From contig NZ_MJLT01000023.1 of assembly GCF_001766675.1 (NCBI RefSeq), positions 293,254 to 357,253 on the forward strand: 64,000 nt of DNA, written 5' to 3'. This stretch comes from Arthrobacter sp. SW1. Its GTDB lineage: Bacteria; Actinomycetota; Actinomycetes; Actinomycetales; Micrococcaceae. The stretch's first letter is position 1. Each line of letters starts with the position of its first letter. Below, piece after piece: positions 27,966-37,400 of the stretch. The notes below the pieces were generated by a model that saw only the letters and a list, made by a program, of their open reading frames with translations, did no database searches and was not told the origin of the DNA. The position numbers and the translations under genes were made by a program.

Positions 27966-29000
27966 GTGGCTGCCATCCCCGTCATTGTCCTCACCGGCTA
28001 TCTCGGCGCAGGCAAGACCAGCCTGCTCAACCATCTCCTCCGGCAACCGGGAGCGCGGGTAGGGGTCATCGTCAACGACTTCGGCGACATCAACGTCGAC
28101 GCCGGACTTGTCACCGGGCAGATCGACGAGCCCGCGTCCATCTCCGGCGGATGCATCTGCTGCCTGGAGGATGCCGGCGGGCTCGATGACGCACTCGACC
28201 GCCTCTCCGCTCCCCGGCTGGCCCTGGATGTGATCATCATCGAGGCTAGCGGCCTGGCCGAACCCCTCACCCTGCGTCAGCTGGTCCAAACCACGGCGGT
28301 GGAGCGCGTGCGGTTCGGCGGCCTGGTGGACGTCATCGACGCCGTGGAGCACTTCAGGACGGTGGACACGAAAGACCTGCCGCCCCTCAGGTACAGTGCC
28401 GCATCGCTGGCCATCGTGAACAAGTTGGACCTCGTTCCGGCGCCCGAAAGGGAGGAAACCCTCGAACGGATCACGCTACGGATCAGGGAGCGCAATTCCC
28501 GGATCCTCGCGGTCGGCGCGAGCGGCGCGGCCGTTGACCCGGAGCTTCTCTACGACGTCGCCTCCATGGAAGAAGACGAATCCCAGCTGCCGCTGCGGCA
28601 GCTCCTCATTGAGGCCCAGGCGTCGAGCGACGCACGCCACGCCCATGCGCATGACCATCAGCATGCCAAAGCCGTCACGGTGGCATCGCAAGGCTCCATC
28701 GACCCGGACCGCATCCTCGACTTTCTTGAAAAGCCGCCCGCCGGCGTCTATCGCATCAAAGGCACAATCACCACGCGGCACGGCGGAAAATTCCGCGCCT
28801 ATGCGGTCAATGTGGTCGGCGCCCAGATCCATATCGCCACAAGCAAAGCAGCCTCGGAAAACGTCCTTGTCGCGATCGGACTGGACGTGGACGCCCAGGC
28901 AGTCCGCACGGCGCTCGAAGAAGTCCTCTCCCCCATCGCCGGACCCGGCTCCGCCAAGGGACACGAAAGACTCCGCCGGTACCAGCGCCTGAGCCATTGA
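27966..29000 (+). CDS. COG0523-family GTPase, putative metal chaperone
   Basis: 344 residues if started at GTG 27966; ATG 27936 gives ten more residues. GTG is preferred because -10-like TAACGT ends 7 nt before it (leaderless). G3E GTPase: Walker A GYLGAGKTS, the metal-binding GGCICC motif, IIIEASGLAEP, and NKLD. A linker contains HAHAHDHQHAK, typical of members that handle zinc or a similar metal, and the C-terminal domain ends with GTITTRHGGKF. Related to CobW/ZigA/YeiR, so a zinc or cobalt insertion role is likely. Confidence 0.88.
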   Translation: MAAIPVIVLTGYLGAGKTSLLNHLLRQPGARVGVIVNDFGDINVDAGLVTGQIDEPASISGGCICCLEDAGGLDDALDRLSAPRLALDVIIIEASGLAEPLTLRQLVQTTAVERVRFGGLVDVIDAVEHFRTVDTKDLPPLRYSAASLAIVNKLDLVPAPEREETLERITLRIRERNSRILAVGASGAAVDPELLYDVASMEEDESQLPLRQLLIEAQASSDARHAHAHDHQHAKAVTVASQGSIDPDRILDFLEKPPAGVYRIKGTITTRHGGKFRAYAVNVVGAQIHIATSKAASENVLVAIGLDVDAQAVRTALEEVLSPIAGPGSAKGHERLRRYQRLSH

Positions 29001-29021
29001 CCCGCGCCCGCAAACAGCCGA

Positions 29022-29064
29022 CGACGGCGGCCCGCCTTCGCGCTGGAGGCGCGTGCCGCCGTCG
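29022..29064. terminator. Hairpin between convergent GTPase and molybdoenzyme genes
   Basis: CGACGGCGGC at 29022-29031 pairs with GCCGCCGTCG at 29055-29064; a short GGGGTTT follows on the plus strand. Fits a shared terminator. Confidence 0.6.
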
Positions 29065-29077
29065 GGGTTTCCTCCGC

Positions 29078-31417
29078 CTATGTTGCGCTGCGCGCGATGG
29101 TCACCTTGAGGTGTTTCATGATCGGCTGGTCACTTTGCGTGCTGTAATCGCCGATCGCGCAGAGGACATTCATTTCCGGCATGTACCCGGCGGCGCAGCT
29201 GCGCGGAATGTCATACGGCACGGCGAGGTATCCTTCGACGGACCGCACCGAACCGTCCTTGGCCGTGGCCACGATGTCCACGGAATCAAATTCCTTGATA
29301 CCGCGTTCCGCCATGTCTTCCGGATTCATGAACACGAGGGTGCGCAGATTCTTGATTCCACGGTAACGGTCGTTATCGGAGTAGATGGTGGTGTTCCACT
29401 GGTCGTGGGAGCGCATGGTTCCCAAAGCCAGGGTTCCCGGAGCAGGGATGACATCCGGCAATGGAACCGCGGAGAATTCGGCGCGGCCGGACGGCGTGAG
29501 GAACACCAGTTCGCGGGCCGGTTGCTTGAGCCTGAAGCCCAAGGGAAGGCGCACGCGGCGGTTGAAGTCTTCGAAGCCGTCGAAGACCTCGGACATGGTG
29601 TCTCGGATGCGGTCGTAGTCCCCCACATACCAATTCCAGGGCGTGTTGCTCTCAGGCAATGCCGCCTTGGCGATCCCCGCAATGATGGCCGGTTCGGACA
29701 ACAGATCCGGGGAGGCAGGCTTCTTCATGCCGACGGACAGGTGGACCATGCTCATGGAGTCCTCCACTGAGGTGCTCTGGAGGCCGTTTTCCTGTTCGTC
29801 CTTTTCGGTGCGGCCCAGGCAGGGCAGGATGAGGGCCTGCCGGCCGTGCACCAGGTGGCTGCGGTTGAGCTTGGTGCTCACGTGCACGGTCAGCTCACAG
29901 TTTCGAAGCCCGGCGTACGTGTAGTGCGTGTCCGGGGCGGCCAAGGCGAAGTTGCCGCCCATGCCGATGAAGACCTTCACGTCGCCACGGTTCATCGCCT
30001 CGATCGTGGCTACTGTGTCCAGGCCGTGCTCGCGCGGGGAATTGATGCCGCATACCTTGTCCAGGCGGGCCAACAAGGCTTCGGAAGGCCTGTGGTCGAT
30101 GCCGCAGGTCCGGTTGCCCTGGACGTTGCTGTGGCCGCGCACGGGTGATGGCCCGGCGCCTTCACGGCCCAGGTTGCCGCGCATCAACAGCAGGTTCACG
30201 ATCTCGCGGATGGTGTCCACGCCATGCTCGTGCTGGGTGATGCCCAGGCACCAGCTGATGATGCTGCGGTCCGCGTCCCGGTATACCTGGGCTGCTTTGA
30301 GGATGTCGGTTCTCGTCACACCGGACTGGCGTTCGATCTCGTCCCAGGGCGTTGCGTCGCACACCTCCCGGTAATCCTCGAAGCCCACCGTGTGGCGTTC
30401 GATGAATTCCTTGTCCAGGGCTTTCGGGTCCGTGGCCGACATGTCCAGGATGGCTTTGGCCATGCCCCTCAGCAGCGCCATGTCCCCGCCGATGCGTGGC
30501 TGCAGGGTCATGGTGCTGGTCTGGGTGGCACGGAACATCGCCATGTCCCGGATGTCGTGCGGCACGATCGTCCGGGTGGCGGCGGCTTCGATCAACGGAT
30601 TGATGTGCACGATCTGCGCGCCGCGGCGGTGCGCTTCGGCCAGCGCGGTGAGCATCCTGGGTGCGTTGGACGCGGCGTTGACGCCCATGATGAACAGGGC
30701 GTCCGTGGTTTCCCAGTCCTCCAGGTCCACCGTGCCCTTGCCGGTCCCCAGAGCGGCTTTCATGGCCCGGCCGCTGGCTTCGTGGCACATGTTGGAACAG
30801 TCAGGCAGGTTATTGGTGCCGAGTTCCCGCGCCATGAGCTGGTAAAGGAAGGTGGCCTCATTGCCCAGACGGCCGGACGTGTAGAAGGATGCCTGGTTGG
30901 GATCGTCCAGCTCATGCAGCGCCCGGCCGATCATGTCGAAGGCTTCGCCCCAGCTGATGGGAACGTAGTGGTCCGTGGCGGGGTCGTAGACCATCGGTTC
31001 GGTGAGGCGGCCTTTGTTCTCGAGCTCGAACTCGGTCCAACCGGACAACTCGCTGACGGAGTGCTGTGCGAAGAATTCCCGGCCCACACGCTTGTGGGTC
31101 ATTTCCCACGTGACGTGCTTGATGCCGTTCTCGCAGATGTCCAGGTGCAGCCCCTTGGTGTCATCCGGCCACGCGCAGCCCGGGCAGTCAAACCCCTTGC
31201 CCTCGTGGTTCATCCGGAAAATCGCCCTCGGGCCGTCCAACAGTGCCCGCTCACGGACCAGGATCTTCCCGACACTCATGGCGGCGCCCCACCCGGCGGC
31301 GGGGTGATGGTACGGCCCGCTGAATTCCGGCTTGTCCTTGGGCTCCGGGCCTTCACCTGCGTCCTGCCGCCCGGTACCGGATTCGTCCAACTGCTGCTTG
31401 CTCTCGAAAGCGTTCAA
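29078..31417 (-). CDS. YdeP/FdhF-like molybdopterin oxidoreductase
   Basis: 779 residues from TTG 31417, chosen for AGGTGGG six bases upstream and because the protein then begins close to the family N-terminus. Bis-MGD-binding oxidoreductase of the YdeP type, related to formate dehydrogenase alpha subunits. The region GKGFDCPGCAWPDD (near residue 72) is the shortened N-terminal motif of this family, which lacks the usual four-Cys cluster spacing. Other landmarks are YTSGRLGNEATFLYQLMARE, NLPDCSNMCHEASG and RGHSNVQGNRTCGI. No partner subunit or formate channel lies next to it. The physiological electron donor is unknown; the E. coli homologue is linked to acid resistance. Confidence 0.9.
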   Translation of the reverse strand: MNAFESKQQLDESGTGRQDAGEGPEPKDKPEFSGPYHHPAAGWGAAMSVGKILVRERALLDGPRAIFRMNHEGKGFDCPGCAWPDDTKGLHLDICENGIKHVTWEMTHKRVGREFFAQHSVSELSGWTEFELENKGRLTEPMVYDPATDHYVPISWGEAFDMIGRALHELDDPNQASFYTSGRLGNEATFLYQLMARELGTNNLPDCSNMCHEASGRAMKAALGTGKGTVDLEDWETTDALFIMGVNAASNAPRMLTALAEAHRRGAQIVHINPLIEAAATRTIVPHDIRDMAMFRATQTSTMTLQPRIGGDMALLRGMAKAILDMSATDPKALDKEFIERHTVGFEDYREVCDATPWDEIERQSGVTRTDILKAAQVYRDADRSIISWCLGITQHEHGVDTIREIVNLLLMRGNLGREGAGPSPVRGHSNVQGNRTCGIDHRPSEALLARLDKVCGINSPREHGLDTVATIEAMNRGDVKVFIGMGGNFALAAPDTHYTYAGLRNCELTVHVSTKLNRSHLVHGRQALILPCLGRTEKDEQENGLQSTSVEDSMSMVHLSVGMKKPASPDLLSEPAIIAGIAKAALPESNTPWNWYVGDYDRIRDTMSEVFDGFEDFNRRVRLPLGFRLKQPARELVFLTPSGRAEFSAVPLPDVIPAPGTLALGTMRSHDQWNTTIYSDNDRYRGIKNLRTLVFMNPEDMAERGIKEFDSVDIVATAKDGSVRSVEGYLAVPYDIPRSCAAGYMPEMNVLCAIGDYSTQSDQPIMKHLKVTIARSAT

Positions 31418-31656
31418 GGAGTACCCACCTGCCCACAGAGTCAGGGCGTGCCGGACACACGCCATCACGCAGGAGCCTAGCCGTCCCGGCCGCGCGGCGA
31501 CCAGCCCCCAGATGAGAGCGGAACGCGAAACCGGCCGCCCGGCGTCGGACGCGTTCCCGGGATTGCCTTCCCACCACACCATCACCCGTTCTCAAACTGA
31601 AACGAGGACCTCGCAGGCCCGGGCCGCAAATGCGAATGGCCGCGCGACCGGCGTCC

Positions 31657-32025
31657 TCAAGCGTCGAGCACTGTGTCGTTCCGGTGCTCCCCGTAGTGCG
31701 CAGACTGTGCTTCCATCAGCTGAGTCATTGAAGTTTCCCGGGACACACCGTAGACGGTGCCAGGAAAATCGAGCGTCCGTTGGATGCTCCAGATGTCATC
31801 ATGCTGGGTAGGCGGCAGGATGCTCGCAGGGTTTCCGACCGCGACCCAGCCGATTGATACTACCGTTTCTGGGTCCAAGCTTGAATTCACATGCACGACG
31901 CCGTTGATGCGTACTTCCGCTCCGGCGCCCACGGATGCCCCGGGGAAAAGAGAAGCTCCGGTGGCAATAAACGCCCCGTCGGCAACAATGCAGGGATTCG
32001 ACAGGCGCCTGCGGCATCTTGGCCG
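31657..32025 (-). pseudogene. 3' remnant of a gamma-carbonic-anhydrase-like hexapeptide gene
   Basis: The frame reads left-handed beta-helix turns: VADGAFIATGASLFPGASVG, then GAGAEVRINGVVHVNSSL, then the C-terminal cap GWVAVGNPASILPPTQHDD and FPGTVYGVSRETSM, all typical of carbonic-anhydrase-like transferase-hexapeptide proteins. In-frame TAA at 32028-32026 cuts it off, and the expected N-terminal ~100 residues are missing. An ATG inside the helix is not a credible start. Marks the left edge of the lower-GC island. Confidence 0.75.
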
Positions 32026-32191
32026 TTAGCGCGACCTTTTGGTCAACCGCGCATCACGACTCTGTTCGGACGGCCGCCTGGCTCCGCAGGAAGTCCGCTT
32101 CTTCTCTCTCTGCGATTCAAACCCTTGTGCCCGCGCGAGCGTTCGTGGCCTCATCGATTACGGAGACTATTAGGTCTAGCCCTGGAGCCTC
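32026..32191. other. Junction region at the left edge of the island
   Basis: About 166 nt between the broken hexapeptide gene and the kinase stop. No gene, repeat or strong hairpin seen. GC content falls from here on. Confidence 0.3.
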
Positions 32192-33976
32192 CTAGATGTC
32201 GCGGAGGCCCAAGACTTTAGCCAATGTGTTAGGGATGTCGAAGGTCGACCCCCAAGTAAGTGCAACAAGATCCTCGTATTCGTCATCCGTTCGGAGCAAA
32301 TCGAGCACGTCGCCCTCGAAGATGTAGTCCTGGGCTGCAATGGCGAGGGCTTCCTTGCTGAACTGCTCGTAGTCGCCGGACGACTTGAAGTGAATTGAGT
32401 ACCTTCCGTCGTTCTGTTTCACGAATGAGGCATTCCATTTGTCCCTGAATTTCTCAAGGATGGTCAGAATTTCGGCCTCGTCAGAGGGGTTGAAAAGGTC
32501 GAAGCCGACGGCCACTCGCTCCGGATCATCCAGACGTGTTCCCGCCCAGTCGACGTACACATGGCGTTCGAACTCAATCTCATGAAGGTTCTGCGACGAC
32601 ATCTCGAAGACGTCGGTCTTGAGATACCTCCTCACGTTCTGAACGATCCAGAGGATAGGGGCGCTCACAAGATTGCTATGAAGGGATCCGTCATATGGTC
32701 CCTTTGAGACCGTGAGCTCTCGGTGTGCTCGCTCTAGGATCTCTTTGCAGTGGTAGTCCTTACTGAAGCGGAAATAGTGAGCGGCCATACGTGGCAACTT
32801 AGCCCAAATGGAGCTCCTGGTAAGGGGGTACTGACTCTGGATTGATTCAAATTCATTCAGAAGCCGAGCCTTAAGCGGGGAAACCACCAAATTTAGGTCT
32901 GACTCACCCCAAGCACCGTTAGCTTCATACTCGAACTTCGCTTTGCACATTGAGTACAGGATTGATTGAACGCATCCGTTATAAAGCTCATCACTCACGC
33001 GGTAGCTGATCTGGCAGTGATAGTTCGGGTTGTAACGCGAGAGTTCCTCGCCGGAGGTTCGCTCGAAAATGTACTTCGCAGACAGGACATCTGTGCCAGC
33101 CTGCTCAAGGATTAGATCGGTTCTGGAGACGTCTCCGCTGATCGGCTCATTAATCGGGCGTAGTTCTTCCACGATCTCCCCGATGCGTGCGCCTACCTGT
33201 TTACGGATCAGGTTGAGAGAGTCCCGCGCGGCTTGAATTGAAATGCGTTGAGTCTCGTCCTGAAGCATCATGCTCTCGACAAGTAGGTCGAGGTTGGTGA
33301 GAAACGGATGGATATCGCCCACTCGCCGATGCCGTGCACCGCGAGCGTTCTGCTTGGTGAATACCTCTGTGAAGATGAGTCCTAGTGCGAAAATATCCGC
33401 AGGCTTCCCGACGTTTTTGGCATTATTCCTTGCCATCTGCTCCGGCGCCTGGTAGTTGCGATTTGCTAAGAGATCACTCTGCTGAGTCAGAGACGAGTCC
33501 TTGAAATGAGCGATGCCGAAATCCGCAAGGACGACCCGTCGATTCTTACTGTCGACGAGGATATTTTCAGGCTTGATGTCCCGGTGCACCACCCCTCGAT
33601 CATGCACATAGGCAAGACCATCGCATAGTTGTGAGAGGTAATCGAGAAGCACCCGGTAGTCAGCTTCCTCCTCGATGATGTCGCGCAAGTTCTTCGGGTA
33701 CAGGTCCATGGTGTAGTAGAAGTACTTCCCGTCATCGAACTGCGCGTGAATTTTCACAACGTGATCATTGCTCGAATCCAAACCGAACGCGATTTCTTGG
33801 AGGAACCTCTCGTTGCGCTCTGATCGAGCGTCTTTCTTTATTTGCTTGAGTGCGTAGACCTTGTCATCTGCCGAGGAACGCACTTTACAGACCGTGCCCG
33901 CCCCGCCTTGGCCCAACTGTGGCTCGACGACGGTGTAAGAGTCACCGTCGATCTCCAGAATCATCCCCTTCTTCAT
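32192..33976 (-). CDS. Ser/Thr protein kinase with a large C-terminal domain of unknown fold
   Basis: 594 residues from ATG 33976. Kinase domain (about 14-270) with every catalytic element: GQGGAG (22-27), Lys44, Glu61, HRDIKPEN (131-138, Asp133), DFG (152-154), YQAPEQM. It is soluble, with no membrane segment and no PASTA repeats, unlike housekeeping PknB. The C-terminal ~320 residues are not recognised; they are acidic, rich in aromatic residues, and could be a sensor or substrate-binding region. Base composition (roughly 50-55% GC by eye) is far below the flanks, indicating transfer. Divergent from a STAND-like NTPase gene; such kinase/NTPase neighbourhoods are common in antiphage islands, so a defence role is inferred, not shown. 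Confidence 0.85.
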   Translation of the reverse strand: MKKGMILEIDGDSYTVVEPQLGQGGAGTVCKVRSSADDKVYALKQIKKDARSERNERFLQEIAFGLDSSNDHVVKIHAQFDDGKYFYYTMDLYPKNLRDIIEEEADYRVLLDYLSQLCDGLAYVHDRGVVHRDIKPENILVDSKNRRVVLADFGIAHFKDSSLTQQSDLLANRNYQAPEQMARNNAKNVGKPADIFALGLIFTEVFTKQNARGARHRRVGDIHPFLTNLDLLVESMMLQDETQRISIQAARDSLNLIRKQVGARIGEIVEELRPINEPISGDVSRTDLILEQAGTDVLSAKYIFERTSGEELSRYNPNYHCQISYRVSDELYNGCVQSILYSMCKAKFEYEANGAWGESDLNLVVSPLKARLLNEFESIQSQYPLTRSSIWAKLPRMAAHYFRFSKDYHCKEILERAHRELTVSKGPYDGSLHSNLVSAPILWIVQNVRRYLKTDVFEMSSQNLHEIEFERHVYVDWAGTRLDDPERVAVGFDLFNPSDEAEILTILEKFRDKWNASFVKQNDGRYSIHFKSSGDYEQFSKEALAIAAQDYIFEGDVLDLLRTDDEYEDLVALTWGSTFDIPNTLAKVLGLRDI

Positions 33977-34407
33977 AATGACTAATCCTATTGAACTTGC
34001 GGGTGGATCGGCTTGCTCCTCCACGGCGAAGACAGGCCGCCTACGGTCATTGCCACAATTCGGATCCTTTACGGCCGTCCGAACCCCTCCCCTAATCCGA
34101 CTCGATGTGTCTCGAAACCTCAGCGCCTCCAAACAATAGGGATTTGCAATACATGAAGCGGCCACGCCCTCGGCCCGAAATGAGGTCCCATCGTCCGCTT
34201 CGGATACTCTGAACCAGACCTGAACTGTCTGCGCCCGCATAGTGAGTGTTCGACGTCATCTTGCCCGAGACGATCCGCTCTGCCATTCGACCGCATTGCA
34301 TCTTGCTAAACCATGAGAGGTGGATGCCGCGATGTCGCCATTCGCGCATAAACTCCCTCCATGGGACCCGTCAACAAGTTCGGATGCAGATCACCGAGGT
34401 GGTTGAG
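33977..34407. promoter_or_regulatory. Divergent intergenic region of the kinase/NTPase pair
   Basis: 431 nt containing the promoters of both genes. No recognised gene. The kinase frame stays open to 34240 but without a ribosome site or conserved residues. GAGAGGTGG before ATG 34323 and GAGGTGG at 34396-34402 are the two best ribosome sites for the NTPase. Confidence 0.4.
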
Positions 34408-37400
34408 GTGAACTTGCTCGACCGCATTGATCAACGTCTTTCCGATACGCGCGCGCGGATCAACCCGCACCATTTTGAAGACTGTGCTACCTCCTTGCTC
34501 AGTCCTGTCCACCCCGCACTCGTGCCCATAGTCGGAGGCTCCGACTATGGGCTCGACGCAGAAATCACCGAGGATTCGCGGATCACCGGTCTCATCATCA
34601 CCTCCTCGCGGAGTTGGGATGGTGCGAAGCGGAGTTTGCGAGGCAGCCTGGCGTCAATGCGGAAGAACCACGTCCCCGTCCAGCGTGTCGTCGCCGTCAA
34701 CCTGGCAGAAGCCAACAGATCCAAGCGCGAGAAGCTCAAGGACATCGCGAAAGAGTTCGATTGCGAGCTGGTGCAGGTCTACGACCGAGCATGGTTCGCG
34801 AACCAATTCCGGGAGAACCCCGACTGGCGGCGCAAGGTTCTCAACATCGAAGGCGGACCGTTCAGCTTCTCGCGTCAACCGCGCGGAGCACGCCCTGACG
34901 AACAACAACTTTCGACCGTCGGACGTGACGCCCTCATCGCCGAAATAAACCAGTCCGACTCCGACGTGATCCTGTTCGGAGTTCCAGGCGTGGGAAAGAG
35001 CCACGTAGCCAGCAAACTTGGCGGTGCCCTATTCCTCGAACGGCAACCCACGCCCGAACGCCTTCTCGATGACCTCATCGAAGCTAAGCCCGCGCTGGTG
35101 GTGGTCGACGACTCCGGCGCGCGACTCCAAGACGTCGATCTGCTCCTACAACTGCGCAACGCGGAGGGGCTCAACTACCGCATCATCGCAACATGCTGGC
35201 CACACGAAAGGGACCGGATCGCAGACCACCTGCCAAACTCGGTCCAGCTCGAGGTCGACCTCCTTACCCGCGAAGAACTCGGAGCAATGCTCCGCGAACG
35301 CGGCATCACCCGGCTTTCAGTGGTCGTGCACCTACTCACACAAGCTGCCGGCCGCCCAGCCTGGGCACTGAACCTTGCCGACCTCCTCATTCACGAACGT
35401 GACTGGAAGTCCGTATGGACCGGCAACGCGCTGCGCGATCATATTTTCGCCTTCCTACGCATGTCCAACACATCGGAAGACGCAGTCGACGTGCTCGGCA
35501 CTCTGGCACTCCTCGGCCAGGTCAATGACGACCAGTTGCGCCGCATGGCCGATCTCCTACAGATCCGGCAACCCGAACTCATCCGGCTCATTCGATCCGT
35601 CGCGATCGCCGGCCTCGTTGACGTCCAAGACCACAAGCACTACAACTATGAAGCCCAACAGATCGAGCACGACCAGACTTACCGCGTCCAACCGCACATT
35701 ATTGCCGCCGCCGTCGCATCCGAGGTCTATTTCTCCGGCACCGCCTCACCTGTCCGGTTGCGCGACATCCAAGCCACATTCCCTGAACTCGCTGCCAACC
35801 TTATGCAGACCCAGATCTACACGAAACTCCTCGGCGCAACGCACCCAAGAGTACCGACTACCGGCGAACTAATCGCACTGCTGCCCGACGCGAAAAAGGA
35901 TGTCGAACTCCTACGAAGCTTCGGCCAACTCGGCCCTGAACAAGCGCAAGCCGTCGTCGACATACACCTAGCCCGCGTCGCGACAGCGATGAATGCCGGG
36001 GATCCCACGACTGCCGAGAGGGAAGCTAAGCTTTTAGCCGCACGCGTCGCAGATGCAGTAGGCGGCAATCTCCCCGGCGCCCTTGGCACCTTCGTCAAGG
36101 CACTCTCCCTTCTTGAAGACGCAGGATGCGACATCAAGCCGGCAGTCAAGGAGCTCGTCGAAGAAGTCCGCGACGCGCGCAGCGGCGACCAACCCCAGCT
36201 CACCGGTCTCTTGAAACTCGTCGAAGCGCTCCGGACCGTGCCCGACGCCGACCTCATCGACACCGTCTGGGCACCCTTCATTTGCGAAATCCTCGCCCCG
36301 ACATTCGACGGCAACTACTTGAGCCCCGAGGTCCTGAACCAGGTCATCCTGCAGTCGTTTACATGGGACGCCACGCACATGGAAACGCTGTACGACGCCG
36401 TTCGTCCAGCACTCGCAACACGCTCCCCAGGGCTAACGCCCGCCGCCCAGCTCACGCTGATCGACCTGCTCGACAAATGGGTGCGGATCGCGAATGGATG
36501 GAGCCTCCCATTCGGCGGCAAAACCACCGACGCCCAAATGCGCGCCGGCAAACGCATCGCGAACAACATCGCGAACATCCTCGCCCCGGTCATCACCACT
36601 CCCGGCGTGCGCGCCCGGTTCAACAAAGCGGCAAGCACAATTAAGATCCGGCTCAATGAACCAGACAAGCTGTTCGCAGCCATTACGCACGAAAGCGATC
36701 GCCTGACCGACTACCACGAAACCAGGCGCCGTAAAGAAGCCGCACTCGACAAAGCTCTCGCTCCATTCCAGCAAGAGGCACCCGAAGCCCTAATGGAGTG
36801 GTTGAAGGCCCACGAGCCCGATCTCACGACCGCAGGCCAAACGACCACAGGGACCTGGCAAGTGTTTGCGCGTCTTGCGTACCAGCCGGACCCGGAACCG
36901 ACCAAGTGGCTCACATCGGCTATCGACCACGGCCTTGCAGGATCAGCTTCAGCGCTTACCGACGTATGCGCCCGCACGAACCAACTCACCGGCGAGATCG
37001 CCGACCGACTACTTGCCGATCCGAAAGGCCGACACGGCCTCATCAGCGCCATCATTGGCCAATCGACGAACCCGTCCCTTGTTCAACAGGTCGTCGACCA
37101 GCTTACCCCCCGTGACGTCCAGCAACTCGAGTCAGCATTCGCACTGAAACACGCCCCCGAATCAACCAGGCACGCGCTGTTCACTCACCCAAACGCCGGA
37201 GTCCGCGGAACCGCGGCAGCACTATGGGTCGCCGAATGGTCCTACGACAACGACCCCACGCCGCATGACCCGGAATGGCTCTACGCCATGAAGTCCTACA
37301 CTGTCCCTGAGAGCAGCAGACACGAGCATATCCACACTCAAGCGCTCGCTGCACTCGCAAAAGCATCACCAGAGGTCTTCATCGAAGTCTTCACCAAGCA

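Noticed and set aside
31418..31656. DosR-like box for the YdeP-type gene
   Set aside because: No stretch resembling the consensus with the fixed spacing was found.
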